A stretch of 64,000 bases of DNA from the NCBI RefSeq assembly GCF_000263195.1, contig NC_018748.1:1674001-1738000 (forward strand), read 5' to 3'. Source of the DNA: Emticicia oligotrophica DSM 17448 (GTDB lineage Bacteria > Bacteroidota > Bacteroidia > Cytophagales > Spirosomataceae). The notes beneath the pieces are model-generated. The model was not told the DNA's origin and did not search any database. It saw only the letters and a list, made by a program, of their open reading frames with translations. Position 1 is the stretch's first letter. Each line of letters opens with the position of its first letter. Below, piece by piece: positions 42,919-52,447 of the stretch. Both the position numbers and the translations under genes were made by a program.

Positions 42919-43840
42919 GAACTTGTTTAGGATTAACTTTTATATTTAATTTTTCGTAAAAAACGAACTGAGAATGCCAATAAATTTAAAGCCACCCAGT
43001 TAATTGCTTTCGTTTCAAACCTGACAAGTAATGCTTTGAAACTATCCATCCAAGCATTAGCGTGCTCAATGAGTACTCGTCGTTTGTATAACTCTTCATC
43101 AAAATGCTGATATTCAGTAGATTGATTTTCTATTTTGTTATTTCGAGAATTAACATCAATATTGGCTTCAATTTCTTTATTTTTACAAATTTGACGAAAT
43201 TCTTTGCTATCGAATCCAGCATCAGCATTTAGAAAAAGGCCTCTGAGATTAATTCCTGCTTTTATGAGCATTTGACACAGTTCTTCAAAGAGTTCCTGAA
43301 TATTATAAAGGTCGTTGTGTTTTCCTTCTTGTGGGCTGGCACATGCCAACATTTGTCCCTGATTATCAGCTAAAAAGAGCAAATTAGTTGTTTTTGATGC
43401 TTTTCGACCTTGATACCCAACAGCTTCACCTCCACGTTTGGCAAGTGTATGACTACCATCAAGTTGGATACAAGATAAGTCTAAATATGAATAGTTTGAT
43501 GCTAAAATATTTATCCAAACTTTTGTCCAAGAGCCGTCCTTGACCCATTCATTAAAGTGATAATAGACTCCTTGCCATGTTAAAACCTTATTATTAAAAA
43601 ATTGCTTTACTGGCAGTTGACGCCATTGACAACCTGTTTTCAAACGATATAAAATTGCTGAAACAATAGCTGTCAACTGTTCTATTTCACACTCTTTTCC
43701 ACGTAAACCAATACTTAAATTTGGTAATATATATTGTTCAATCGTATTTTTACTCAAGATTTCCACTGTAGGTCTTTTTGATGATTCGCACCACAAAATT
43801 CAACCTATTTTGGGAATCTTTTTATAATACTAAACAACCT
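42919..43840 (-). mobile_element. IS5-family insertion sequence, complete
   Basis: About 0.92 kb. The imperfect terminal inverted repeats are TTGTTTAGGATTA (from 42923) and the complement of TTGTTTAGTATTA (ending 43837). The flanks carry CATT on both sides (42915-42918 and 43841-43844), a likely 4-bp target duplication; ATT with slightly different ends is also possible. One transposase gene fills it. Removing the element and one CATT copy restores a continuous PlsC gene end, because the stop codon at 43843-43845 is preserved. There is no other copy in the window. Confidence 0.8.
42933..43796 (-). CDS. IS5-family transposase
   Basis: 287 residues from a TTG at 43796; an in-frame TGA two codons before it rules out a longer protein. 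No ATG is available, and a GTG ten codons later is the other option. An IS5/IS427-like DUF4096 N-terminal region (AIVSAILYRLKTGCQWRQLP) is followed by the DDE domain: QLDGSHTLAKRGGEAVGYQGRKASKTTNLL (first Asp), LNADAGFDSKEF (second Asp) and YKRRVLIEHANAWMDSFKALLVRFE (Glu). The frame is intact, so the element may be active. Confidence 0.88.
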   Translation of the reverse strand: MWCESSKRPTVEILSKNTIEQYILPNLSIGLRGKECEIEQLTAIVSAILYRLKTGCQWRQLPVKQFFNNKVLTWQGVYYHFNEWVKDGSWTKVWINILASNYSYLDLSCIQLDGSHTLAKRGGEAVGYQGRKASKTTNLLFLADNQGQMLACASPQEGKHNDLYNIQELFEELCQMLIKAGINLRGLFLNADAGFDSKEFRQICKNKEIEANIDVNSRNNKIENQSTEYQHFDEELYKRRVLIEHANAWMDSFKALLVRFETKAINWVALNLLAFSVRFLRKIKYKS

Positions 43841-43842
43841 CA

Positions 43843-44682
43843 TTATAACAAACCGAATGTTCGCACCACAAAAAATACAATCAACCAATATAAAGGAATC
43901 AGTACAATCATTAAGCCAATCGTGATAGAATCGAAAAAGACCGTTCCTTTGGTGAGTTTTTTTGATATAAACGTGGCCAATCCAATTGCAGGGAAATGTA
44001 AAATATAACCCAACGTAAAAAATGGCGTTTGCAAAGGTGATAATTTCGGAAAATTCCAGTTTAAACTCTGATTGAGTTTTTCGCTTAAAATTTCGTTGAA
44101 TCTACGCAAAAACACACCATCTTCAGTCGGATTTGGTAATTCAGCCTTCGGAATAGCTTCGCCAAAACTTAGATTTATTATTTTCCCGAACGATTTAAAG
44201 TTATTATAAGTAATGGCAACTGGTATAACTTTCAGGTCTAAGCCATCAAGCCATGCTTGCTGAGCCAAACGTCCTGTGCCTTTTTTTAGTGGTAAAAGCT
44301 TAGTTTGATTCGTGCAAAGTCCTTCTGAAAAAATCAATACTATTTCGCCTTGTTTAAAAAGCTCAATACATTTCTTGAAAGTATCATCATTATTTCCTAA
44401 ATGCTCTTTCCCTTCCGAAAGGCGATGCACTGGCATCATAAAAAGACTTGAAAGGGCTTTTTTTGCCAAGTTTTTCTTGAAAACATCGCCACGTGCCAGC
44501 GACCAAACGCGGCGGTCGAGTGTACAACACAACAATACGGCATCAAAAAACGAATTGGCGTGTGTACTAGCCAACATCACTGCCCCAGTTTTGGGAATAT
44601 TTTCAATACCTGTAATTTTAATTCGTTTGATAAAAAACTTTAGCAGAAACGTAACGTAGGGGCGTAAGATATAATAAAGCAA
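43843..44682 (-). CDS. PlsC-type lysophospholipid acyltransferase family protein
   Basis: 279 residues starting at TTG 44682; an in-frame stop five codons earlier and the lack of ATG fix this start. Motifs are STHANSFFDAVLL (an NHxxxxD-like block read as HANSFFD), LFMMPVHRLSEG and VLIFSEGLCTN (EG motif), then PLKKGTGRLA. Two hydrophobic helices form the C-terminus (about 215-277). It transfers acyl groups to a lysolipid or related acceptor at the membrane. The IS5 element is inserted at its stop codon without altering the protein. Confidence 0.8.
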   Translation of the reverse strand: MLYYILRPYVTFLLKFFIKRIKITGIENIPKTGAVMLASTHANSFFDAVLLCCTLDRRVWSLARGDVFKKNLAKKALSSLFMMPVHRLSEGKEHLGNNDDTFKKCIELFKQGEIVLIFSEGLCTNQTKLLPLKKGTGRLAQQAWLDGLDLKVIPVAITYNNFKSFGKIINLSFGEAIPKAELPNPTEDGVFLRRFNEILSEKLNQSLNWNFPKLSPLQTPFFTLGYILHFPAIGLATFISKKLTKGTVFFDSITIGLMIVLIPLYWLIVFFVVRTFGLL

Positions 44683-44826
44683 CTGTTTAGAATTTTAGGT
44701 GAAAGTTTTTAGTATTTCAAAAATCAGAATAAAAATCTAACTGACCAAATAGATTTTTGTTTTTTGGCACTTGTTTGACATTAAATTGTAGTTTTTCGTC
44801 CAATATTTCAAAAAATCCAAATTCTG

Positions 44827-44857
44827 TTTGGTTTTGCTATTGAGGGATGTAATTTCG
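44827..44857 (+). promoter_or_regulatory. Candidate promoter of gapN
   Basis: TTTG at 44827-44830, 19 bases, then TAATTTCG at 44850-44857: one mismatch in the -7 element, exact -33 box and spacing. It is 43 bases before the ATG. Confidence 0.5.
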
Positions 44858-44899
44858 TTTGTGTTTTACAACAAAACCGTTTGATTCTAAAGTAAAAGC

Positions 44900-46525
44900 A
44901 TGGAAATCCTACAAGAAAAAATCACGGCTATCTTTCCAGAAGTTAGTCAAATTCCTGAACAATTTCAGATTCAGCCACTCCACCAAAAAGAGTATTTGGT
45001 AGGCGGTGAAATGCGTCAATGGGCGGGTGCCACACAAGATGTTTATTCTCCGATTTTTGTAAAAAACGGCGATAAATTTGAAAGCGTACACATAGGTAGT
45101 TATCCAATTACCTCCGAAAAAGAAGCAATGGAAGCACTCGAGGCAGCCCTAAAAGCCTACGATAATGGTCGTGGCGAATGGCCAACCATGAGTGTGAGCG
45201 AGCGTATTGCGTGCATGGAGCATTTTATCAAGAAAATGTTAGAGAAAAAAACCGAAATCGTGAATTTGTTGATGTATGAAATTGGCAAGTCATTGGCCGA
45301 TTCTATCAAAGAATTCGACCGAACGGTAGAATATATTTACGATACGATTGATTGTTTGAAAGATATCGACCGTAATTCTTCTCGTTTCAAAATTGAGCAA
45401 GGTATTATTGGTCAAATTCGTCGCTCGCCATTTGGCGTAGTCCTTTGTATGGGGCCTTTTAATTATCCTCTCAACGAAACCTACACGACGCTTATTCCAG
45501 CGATTTTAATGGGAAATACCATTCTCTTCAAGCCACCAAAACACGGAACGCTTTTGCATTACCCAATGCTTGAGGCATTTAAAGAATGTTTCCCTAAAGG
45601 TGTTGTAAATACCATCTATGGTCGTGGAGCAAATGTAGTTCCACCATTGATGCAAACAGGTAAAATCAATGTACTTACGCTCATTGGTTCGAGCAAAGTA
45701 GCCAATGATTTGAAAAAAATGCACCCAAAACTCAATCGTTTGAGAGCCGTTTTAGGTCTTGACGCCAAAAATGCGGGCATCATATTGAAAAATGCGGATG
45801 TAGAATTGGCTGTAAAAGAATGTATTTTAGGTTCACTTTCATTTAATGGACAGCGTTGTACGGCCATCAAAATCATTTGGGTTCATCGCTCAATTGCGAA
45901 GAAATTCTTGAATCGTTTTACAGAAGAGTTAGAAAAACTAAAATTTGGCATGCCCTGGGAAACGGGCGTAAATCTCACGCCATTACCAGAGCCTAATAAG
46001 CCAGCTTATTTAGCTGAGTGTATTGCTGATGCAAAAGCCAATGGAGCAGAAGTAATCAATCAAGGCGGTGGAACAACCGTTAATTCATTTGTGTATCCAG
46101 CAGTATTATATCCTGTGAATAGCAAAATGAAAGTTTACAGCGAAGAACAATTCGGTCCAATCGTACCAATCGTGCCATTCGATGATGTGGAAGAGCCTAT
46201 TCAATTCATCATTGATTCATCGCACGGACAACAAGTGAGTATTTTTGGTTCAAATCCTGACCAAATTGCTCATTTGATTGACCCGCTCGTGAATCAAGTT
46301 AGCCGTGTAAATATCAACGCTCAGTGCCAACGTGGACCCGATACTTTCCCATTTACGGGAAGAAAGGATTCGGCCGAAGGCACACTTTCGGTAGAAGATG
46401 CACTCCGAGCATTTTCGATTCGTACTGTGGTAGCCACCAAAGATACCGATGCCAATAAGAAAATTTTCAATGAGATTGTCGAAGAGCATAGCTCGCACTT
46501 CCTTTCTACGAAATACGTTTTCTAA
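44900..46525 (+). CDS. gapN: NADP-dependent glyceraldehyde-3-phosphate dehydrogenase (ALDH family)
   Basis: 541 residues. The ALDH fold shows FGVVLCMGPFNYPLNE, TLIGSSKVA and the catalytic Cys in SFNGQRCTA. Similarity to the non-phosphorylating GAPDH group is suggested by overall layout and the QCQRGPDTFPFTGRKDSAEGTLSV end. This would oxidise glyceraldehyde-3-phosphate directly to 3-phosphoglycerate with NADP+. The motif usually ELGGK, which holds the general-base Glu, is GLDAK here. A promoter-like sequence precedes it and a strong terminator follows. Another aldehyde dehydrogenase activity remains possible. Confidence 0.82.
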   Translation: MEILQEKITAIFPEVSQIPEQFQIQPLHQKEYLVGGEMRQWAGATQDVYSPIFVKNGDKFESVHIGSYPITSEKEAMEALEAALKAYDNGRGEWPTMSVSERIACMEHFIKKMLEKKTEIVNLLMYEIGKSLADSIKEFDRTVEYIYDTIDCLKDIDRNSSRFKIEQGIIGQIRRSPFGVVLCMGPFNYPLNETYTTLIPAILMGNTILFKPPKHGTLLHYPMLEAFKECFPKGVVNTIYGRGANVVPPLMQTGKINVLTLIGSSKVANDLKKMHPKLNRLRAVLGLDAKNAGIILKNADVELAVKECILGSLSFNGQRCTAIKIIWVHRSIAKKFLNRFTEELEKLKFGMPWETGVNLTPLPEPNKPAYLAECIADAKANGAEVINQGGGTTVNSFVYPAVLYPVNSKMKVYSEEQFGPIVPIVPFDDVEEPIQFIIDSSHGQQVSIFGSNPDQIAHLIDPLVNQVSRVNINAQCQRGPDTFPFTGRKDSAEGTLSVEDALRAFSIRTVVATKDTDANKKIFNEIVEEHSSHFLSTKYVF

Positions 46526-46532
46526 AAAACAC

Positions 46533-46567
46533 AATCCCCTTCGGTTTAAATCGAAGGGGATTTTTTT
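46533..46567 (+). terminator. Rho-independent terminator of gapN
   Basis: Stem AATCCCCTTCG with CGAAGGGGATT and an 8-nt loop, then seven T. Confidence 0.92.
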
Positions 46568-46649
46568 GTTTAACATTGCCTTGAAAACTTGCTTATGAAG
46601 CGTTCAAAACTCAAAAAACTGTTTAAATTTGTGTATAAATATTCAGAAA

Positions 46650-47252
46650 ATGACTAAAGAAGTAAATCCAAAGTTGATTTTGAACAAACCTACTCGTAAA
46701 TATACGCTTGAAGAATATTTACGAAAAGAAGCAAACTCAATCCACAAACACGAATTTATAAACGGCGAAATAATCAAAATGCCAAACGCAAGATACAACC
46801 ACAACTTGATAGCAATGAATATTGCTATTGATTTATCTTACCAAACAGAAAATTCAGACAAGAACTATCAAATATTAGGTTCTGACCAAAAAGTTTATTT
46901 CCCAAGTCTTGATGAAGGTGTCTATGCCGATGCTTTGGCCGTTTGCGAAAAACCACTTTTTTGGGATAATGACGATTTACTTTTAATTAACCCCATTTTG
47001 GTAGTAGAAGTATTATCGAAAAGCACACAAAAATATGACCGTACAGGCAAATTTGATAAATACAAAACTCTTGAATCATTTAAAGAATATGTTATGATAC
47101 GCCAAGATATATGTTACGCCGAAGTTTGGTATAGAGAACGCCCTGGTCTTTGGCACGAAACCATCGTAACGAATATTGAAGGAAAATTACCTCTGCAATC
47201 GCTCGGAGTAGAAATTTCGATGAAGCGGATTTATAAGAATGTGAGTTTTTGA
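46650..47252 (+). CDS. Uma2 family endonuclease-like protein (DUF820)
   Basis: 200 residues from the ATG at 46650. The PD-(D/E)xK-like Uma2 core is visible: YTLEEYLRKEA...HEFINGEIIKMPNARYNHNLIAMNIA, then DEGVYADALAVCE and PILVVEVLSKSTQKYDRTGKFDKYKTLESFKEYVMI with the E and K of the fold. Uma2 proteins are widespread, often in multiple copies and near mobile DNA, and their role is not established. A TAAATTTG box (46624-46631) lies 19 bases ahead without a good partner. Confidence 0.82.
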   Translation: MTKEVNPKLILNKPTRKYTLEEYLRKEANSIHKHEFINGEIIKMPNARYNHNLIAMNIAIDLSYQTENSDKNYQILGSDQKVYFPSLDEGVYADALAVCEKPLFWDNDDLLLINPILVVEVLSKSTQKYDRTGKFDKYKTLESFKEYVMIRQDICYAEVWYRERPGLWHETIVTNIEGKLPLQSLGVEISMKRIYKNVSF

Positions 47253-47281
47253 AAAACAATATTGATTATCTTAGAATGCTT

Positions 47282-47314
47282 CCCCTCAAAAACAAAAACT
47301 TTTGAGGGGTTTTT
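47282..47314 (+). terminator. Rho-independent terminator
   Basis: Stem CCCCTCAAAA/TTTTGAGGGG, 10 bp, followed by five T. Downstream of the Uma2 gene and just before the metG promoter. Confidence 0.92.
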
Positions 47315-47343
47315 CGTTTCTATGTAGCAATACCGTAACTTTG
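47313..47343 (+). promoter_or_regulatory. Candidate promoter of metG
   Basis: TTCG at 47313-47316, 19 bases, then TAACTTTG at 47336-47343. The -7 element is exact, the -33 box has one mismatch. The ATG at 47373 follows after 29 bases. Confidence 0.5.
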
Positions 47344-47372
47344 CACAATAATTTTTGAATACTAAAGAAGAT

Positions 47373-49418
47373 ATGACCGAAACTCAGCAAAAATATACTG
47401 TTACGGCCGCTTTGATTTATGCCAATGGGCCAATCCACATTGGGCATTTAGCGGGCTGCTACATTCCTGCCGATATTTATGTGCGTTACCTCCGCTCAAA
47501 AGGGGCTGATGTGGCGTTTATCAGCGGTACTGACGAACACGGTGTGCCAATCACAGTAAAAGCACGCAAAGAAGGCAAAACACCGCAACAAGTAGTTGAT
47601 TTTTACTACGAACAAATCAAAAAATCTTTCACTGATTTTGGTATTTCGTTCGATATTTATTCTCGTACTTCCAACCAGTCGCACCACAAGGTTTCGCAAG
47701 AAATCTTTACTACGATGTATAATAAGGGCTATTTTGATGAGGAAGTAAGTGAACAATATTTCGATGAAGTAGCTCAACAGTTTCTGGCCGATAGATACAT
47801 CGTAGGAGAATGTCCGACGTGTGCGAACCCTAATGCTTACGGCGACCAATGCGAAAAATGTGGTTCGACGCTCTCGCCAACGGAATTGAAAAATCCTCGT
47901 TCGACACTCTCAGGTTCAAAACCAGTGATGAAAAGTACCAAGAACTGGTATTTGCCACTAGACCGTATGCAGCCCGAAATCGAGAAATATGTAAATAGCC
48001 ACAAAGAATGGAAAACCAACGTGTTTGGTCAGTGCCAGTCATGGTTAAAAGATGGCCTCAGACCTCGTGCAATGACTCGTGATTTAGATTGGGGAATCAG
48101 TGTGCCACTTCCAGATACCGATGGAAAGGTTTTATACGTTTGGTTCGACGCCCCGATTGGCTATATTACTTTTACGCAAGAATGGGCCGCACAAAATGGC
48201 AAAAATTGGGAAGATTATTGGAAAAACGAAGATACTAAGTTAGTTCACTTCATAGGAAAAGATAATATTGTATTCCACTGTATTATCTTCCCTGCGATGT
48301 TGATGGCCGAAGGAAGCTATATTTTGCCAGATAATGTGCCTGCACAGGAGTTTATGAACTTAGAAGGCGATAAAATTTCGACTTCAAGAAACTGGGCGGT
48401 TTGGTTACACGAATATTTGGAAGAATTCCCTAATAAACAAGATGTATTGCGTTATGCCCTTTCGGCCAATATGCCAGAGTCGAAAGATAATGACTTTACT
48501 TGGAAAGACTTCCAAACCAAAAATAATAGTGAGTTAGTTGCCATTTACGGAAACTTCGTGAATCGTGCCGTAGTTCTTACGCATAAATTCTTTGAAGGGA
48601 AAGTACCAGCACGAGGAGAATTGACTGATTACGATAAAGAAACGTTAGCTACTTTGGCAGAATTTCCATCAAAAATTGGTGATTCAGTTGAGAATTATCG
48701 TTTTCGTGAGGCATTGGCGAACATGATGGATTTAGCACGCTTAGGCAATAAATATTTAGCAGAAACCGAGCCGTGGAAGGTAATCAAAGAAGACCCAGCT
48801 CGTGTTGAAACTATTATGAATATTGCTTTGCAAATTGCTGCTAATTTAGCCATTTTATCAGAGCCATTTTTACCATTTACCTCAGAGAAACTTCGTACGC
48901 AATTAGGCGTAAGCAGTGTTACTTGGAGTGAGGCTGGTGGTGCTGATTTATTGGCAACTGGCACTCAAATCGGAGAAGCAAGTTTACTATTTGAGAAAAT
49001 TGAAGATGATGTAATTGAAAAGCAAGTAAAGAAATTGCAAGAATCGAAACGTTTGAATGAGTTAGAAAACATGAAGGTTCCTGCATTGAAAGAGAATATA
49101 CAGTTTGATGACTTTGCTAAATTAGATATTCGAATCGGTACAATCTTAGAAGCAGAAAAATTACCAAAGAGTGATAAGCTTTTGAAGTTCTTAATTGATG
49201 ATGGCTTCGAGAAACGCATCATTTTAAGTGGTATTGCGAAGCATTATTCGCCCGAAGAAATGATTGGCAAGCAAGTTACATTTATTGCGAACTTGGCTCC
49301 TCGTAAAATGATGGGCATAGAATCTAATGGTATGATTCTGATGGCCGAAGATCGTGATGGTAGTTTGGCACTCCTCCAACCTAATAAAAAAGTGTGGAAT
49401 GGCGGAACGGTGAGTTAA
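47373..49418 (+). CDS. metG: Methionine--tRNA ligase
   Basis: 681 residues from the ATG at 47373; a TTG six codons earlier would lie almost on the promoter. The HIGH motif is HIGHLAG, the zinc knuckle [18 protein letters not shown], the KMSKS counterpart [10 protein letters not shown], and the C-terminal EMAP/Trbp111 tRNA-binding domain [27 protein letters not shown] is fused. It charges tRNA-Met, including the initiator encoded at 37.7 kb. A long hairpin follows. Confidence 0.97.
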   Translation: MTETQQKYTVTAALIYANGPIHIGHLAGCYIPADIYVRYLRSKGADVAFISGTDEHGVPITVKARKEGKTPQQVVDFYYEQIKKSFTDFGISFDIYSRTSNQSHHKVSQEIFTTMYNKGYFDEEVSEQYFDEVAQQFLADRYIVGECPTCANPNAYGDQCEKCGSTLSPTELKNPRSTLSGSKPVMKSTKNWYLPLDRMQPEIEKYVNSHKEWKTNVFGQCQSWLKDGLRPRAMTRDLDWGISVPLPDTDGKVLYVWFDAPIGYITFTQEWAAQNGKNWEDYWKNEDTKLVHFIGKDNIVFHCIIFPAMLMAEGSYILPDNVPAQEFMNLEGDKISTSRNWAVWLHEYLEEFPNKQDVLRYALSANMPESKDNDFTWKDFQTKNNSELVAIYGNFVNRAVVLTHKFFEGKVPARGELTDYDKETLATLAEFPSKIGDSVENYRFREALANMMDLARLGNKYLAETEPWKVIKEDPARVETIMNIALQIAANLAILSEPFLPFTSEKLRTQLGVSSVTWSEAGGADLLATGTQIGEASLLFEKIEDDVIEKQVKKLQESKRLNELENMKVPALKENIQFDDFAKLDIRIGTILEAEKLPKSDKLLKFLIDDGFEKRIILSGIAKHYSPEEMIGKQVTFIANLAPRKMMGIESNGMILMAEDRDGSLALLQPNKKVWNGGTVS

Positions 49419-49429
49419 TTTTTAATAAT

Positions 49430-49470
49430 AGAAATCGTGAATGAAAGGTATTCTTTCATTCACGATTTCT
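49430..49470. terminator. Bidirectional terminator after metG
   Basis: Perfect 18-bp stem (arms 49430-49447 and 49453-49470; core ATCGTGAATGAAAG) with a 5-nt loop between convergent metG and the M28 peptidase gene. Confidence 0.82.
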
Positions 49471-49498
49471 AATTTGCTTTGCTCTTAAAGTAAATTAT

Positions 49499-50968
49499 CT
49501 ATCTTTCTAATTTAAAATTCTTATCAGTGGCTGGTCTTTTTGGTGCATTGGCTACTTTCCAACCAGTTCGGTACATCCAGTCGGCCATTTTCTTTAGCTT
49601 AGGGAAATTAATATTCTCTACATTATCCTGTGGGGTATGATAATCGGGGTGCAAAAGGGTAGTGTACATAAGTGCAGGAATACCCAAACGTGCATAAGGT
49701 AGGTGATCGCTTCTGAAATACCAGCCTTCAATATGCTTTACGTCGTCCCAAGAATAATCTAACTTAAAATTCGGGCCTTCTTTATTAGCCTCTAAAGTCA
49801 TGTTAATTAATTCTTCCGAGTTTCTATGTGGCGGTATTGACCCAAGAACAGTTGCACTATCAATATGATTTCTTCCAATCATATCTCCATTTAAAACAGC
49901 TACAATCTTGCCAATAGGCACGGTCGGATGGGCAGAATAATATCTTGAACCGAGGAGACCTCTTTCTTCTGCTCCATGAATCACAAATAATACAGAACGT
50001 TTCGCTGGATTTTTTACAAATGCTTTTGCATTGCTGAGCATGGCTACATTTACGCTACCATTGTCATCGGCACCGTAGCATATCGAATCGCCTTTGATTT
50101 CATTCCGAATGCCATGAGCATCTGTGTGGCCGCTATAAAGCAAATATTCCGATTTCAACTTAGGATCTGTTCCGTCAATTTTACCAATAATATTTACCGA
50201 AGGATAAGCATATTTCGACACCACAATATTGGCTTTCAGAGTTGCTAAGTTTCCTTCTAAATCTTTCTTAGAGCCTTTGTGCAACCATAAAACTGGCACT
50301 GTTGTGGTTAGGTTGGCGTTTGCCCCACCATCAATATCATAATTACCTCTTTTAAAATTTTCATTCGCATCTTTCCATGCGTTTTCGGCGGTATTGTCAG
50401 CAATAAATATGATGGCAGCTACTCCTCTTCTGACCAAAGCTGCACCGTATTTTGTATAAATATATCGACTATAACGCCAAGTAGGTAACGAAACATTGAG
50501 GTTAATACCTTTGGCGTTAGCTTCAAGAGCAACAATTTTTCCTTTTACATCCAGGGAATTAGTATCTAAATCGGTGACGTTACCCAAATAGGTAATTGTT
50601 CCATTCAAAGCAGTATTAGCCATTTGAGCAATAGAAATATCTTGCCAAAGTGTCAGTTTTTTGTTATTCAGCTCGATACTTGTTTGTTCAGAAATTTGGT
50701 TTCGCCACAGTGTAAAAAACTGAAAATACGTACCATCATCACCCGCTGGTTTTAGGCCAATGGCTCGGTATTTTTCTCCCAACCACATGGCAGCTTTTAG
50801 TTCGTCGAGTGTGCCAGCCGAACGACCTTTAAAATTAACACCAGCCAATGCTTCTAAATCATTTTTTAAATCTAATTCTTTGATTTGATTGAGAGCAGGC
50901 GGAAGATTCTGAGCAAAAAGTTGACTGCTTACAATAAGAAATGCCCAAAATAAAATTTTGTTTTGCAT
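49499..50968 (-). CDS. Secreted M28 family metallopeptidase with PA domain
   Basis: 489 residues. Signal peptide (1-19, SSQLFAQ). An insert region with an LGNV..DLDTNSLDVKGKIVAL and IIFIADN pattern is a protease-associated (PA) domain. The M28 zinc site reads YSGHTDAHG, GADDNGSVNVAML, IHGAEERGLLGSRYY, LNGDMIGRN and a late His in YTTLLHPDYHTPQDNVENI. It probably releases amino acids or dipeptides from peptides outside the cytoplasmic membrane. Single gene. Confidence 0.88.
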   Translation of the reverse strand: MQNKILFWAFLIVSSQLFAQNLPPALNQIKELDLKNDLEALAGVNFKGRSAGTLDELKAAMWLGEKYRAIGLKPAGDDGTYFQFFTLWRNQISEQTSIELNNKKLTLWQDISIAQMANTALNGTITYLGNVTDLDTNSLDVKGKIVALEANAKGINLNVSLPTWRYSRYIYTKYGAALVRRGVAAIIFIADNTAENAWKDANENFKRGNYDIDGGANANLTTTVPVLWLHKGSKKDLEGNLATLKANIVVSKYAYPSVNIIGKIDGTDPKLKSEYLLYSGHTDAHGIRNEIKGDSICYGADDNGSVNVAMLSNAKAFVKNPAKRSVLFVIHGAEERGLLGSRYYSAHPTVPIGKIVAVLNGDMIGRNHIDSATVLGSIPPHRNSEELINMTLEANKEGPNFKLDYSWDDVKHIEGWYFRSDHLPYARLGIPALMYTTLLHPDYHTPQDNVENINFPKLKKMADWMYRTGWKVANAPKRPATDKNFKLER

Positions 50969-51158
50969 AATAAATAGAGATAGAGTTTATCGATGTGAAA
51001 AGATATTTGATAAAATTTCAAACCACTAAATATACAAAACTGTTGCGGATTCAAGATTACAAAACGACACAAACTAATTTTGTTCGAAAATTACAGCTGT
51101 CACATCAGATGCTTTTAGCATCACGGAATGCGACTTTAATTTCTAAAATCATACTCGT

Positions 51159-51190
51159 AAAAAAAGCCCTTCCTAAAATCAAAGAAGGGC
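51159..51190 (-). terminator. Terminator of gcvT
   Basis: Stem GCCCTTC/GAAGGGC followed on the minus strand by seven T, 26 bases after the gcvT stop codon. Confidence 0.88.
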
Positions 51191-51215
51191 CAATAAATGT
51201 GTAGAGGTTATTCTA

Positions 51216-52316
51216 TTACACTCCCGCTTTCACAAAAGGCAATTTCGTAACTACACCTTTTAGCAGTTTATCTCTTACTTTGATATAAACTTCCGTTCCA
51301 ATTTTAGAAAAAGCAGTAGGTACATGCCCCATTGCTATTCCTTTCTGCAAAGTCGGCGATTGCGTTCCTGAAGTAACCTCACCTAACTTATTCCCCTCTG
51401 CATCACAAATTTCGTAATGACTACGAGGAATACCACGGTCAATCATTTCAATACCAACCAATTTTCGCTTCAAACCAGCCTCTTTTTGTGCTTTTAGGTT
51501 TTCTGAGTTAATGAAGTTTTTCGTAAACTTAGTTACCCATCCTAAACCAGCTTCTAATGGAGAATCAGTATCGTTTAGTTCGTGGCCATACAAACAATAA
51601 CCCATTTCCAAACGAAGTGTATCTCTCGCTCCTAAGCCAATTGGTTTAATATCAAACTCTGCTCCTGCTTCAAAAATGGCATTCCACATTTTTTCTGCAT
51701 CTTTATTCCAAACATAAATCTCAAATCCACCTGCACCTGTGTAGCCCGTTGCCGACACGATTACGTCATCAATACCAGCAACTGAACCAGCCTTGAATGT
51801 ATAATAATCCATTGATGATAAATCAATATCGGTAAGTTTCTGAATCGTGGCTAAAGCTTTTGGCCCTTGCACGGCAAACAAACAAAGATTATCAGAAATA
51901 TTTTCGAGTTCTACACCAAAAGAATTGTTTTGATTTACCCAATTCCAGTCTTTTTCGATGTTTGAGGCATTTACTACTAAATAATATTCGTTTTCATTCC
52001 AACGATAAACCAATAAATCATCTACTACCCCACCCTCATTGTTTGGGAAATAAGCATATTGAACTTTGCCATCGAAAAGTGCAGATACATCATTTGAAAC
52101 AATGTATTGAAGAAACTCCGTTGCACGTTCACCACGAACCACAAACTCTCCCATGTGCGATACATCGAAAACACCTACTCCATTACGCACGCAATTGTGT
52201 TCTTCATTATCTGACGAATAACGAACTGGCATCATAAATCCACCGAAAGGCACCATTTTTCCGCCAAGTTTTTCGTGCAAATCATTGAGTGGTATTCTTT
52301 TATTTTCTGTTTCCAT
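51216..52316 (-). CDS. gcvT: Aminomethyltransferase (glycine cleavage T protein)
   Basis: 366 residues. The folate-binding GCV_T region has GKMVPFGGFMMPVRYSS, VFDVSHMGEF, GVVDDLLVYR, TGYTGAGGFEIYVWN and GLGARDTLRLEMGYCLYGHEL; a C-terminal barrel domain has IPRSHYEICDAEGNKLGEVTSGTQSPTLQKGIAMG. It transfers the methylene group from aminomethyl-lipoyl H protein to tetrahydrofolate. gcvH and gcvP are not in the window, so the system is scattered, as is usual in this phylum. Confidence 0.96.
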   Translation of the reverse strand: METENKRIPLNDLHEKLGGKMVPFGGFMMPVRYSSDNEEHNCVRNGVGVFDVSHMGEFVVRGERATEFLQYIVSNDVSALFDGKVQYAYFPNNEGGVVDDLLVYRWNENEYYLVVNASNIEKDWNWVNQNNSFGVELENISDNLCLFAVQGPKALATIQKLTDIDLSSMDYYTFKAGSVAGIDDVIVSATGYTGAGGFEIYVWNKDAEKMWNAIFEAGAEFDIKPIGLGARDTLRLEMGYCLYGHELNDTDSPLEAGLGWVTKFTKNFINSENLKAQKEAGLKRKLVGIEMIDRGIPRSHYEICDAEGNKLGEVTSGTQSPTLQKGIAMGHVPTAFSKIGTEVYIKVRDKLLKGVVTKLPFVKAGV

Positions 52317-52419
52317 TAAATTTTGTTGATTTATTGATGAAAAATATTCTTTCTAAATTTTATTAGATTTTTGGCACACCTTTGAGGTGTGTCAAAAAAA
52401 ACAATGGGTAGAATATTAA

Positions 52420-52447
52420 ATGACAGATTACAAATCTGTCCTACATT
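52420..52447 (-). repeat. Interspersed palindromic repeat, copy 1
   Basis: Minus-strand copy of a repeat with the core TGTAGGACAGATTTG followed by a pyrimidine and AATCTGTCA. The ACAGATT and AATCTGT arms form a small hairpin. It abuts the murE stop codon. The second copy is at 57580-57605. Confidence 0.65.

Noticed and set aside
50995-51204. 69-residue frame on the plus strand before gcvT
   Set aside because: GTG start, highly basic without family features, and its end runs through the gcvT terminator hairpin.
52365-52400. GGCACACC/GGTGTGTC hairpin as a murE terminator
   Set aside because: The T-run lies on the wrong side for the minus-strand gene, so I did not list it as a terminator.
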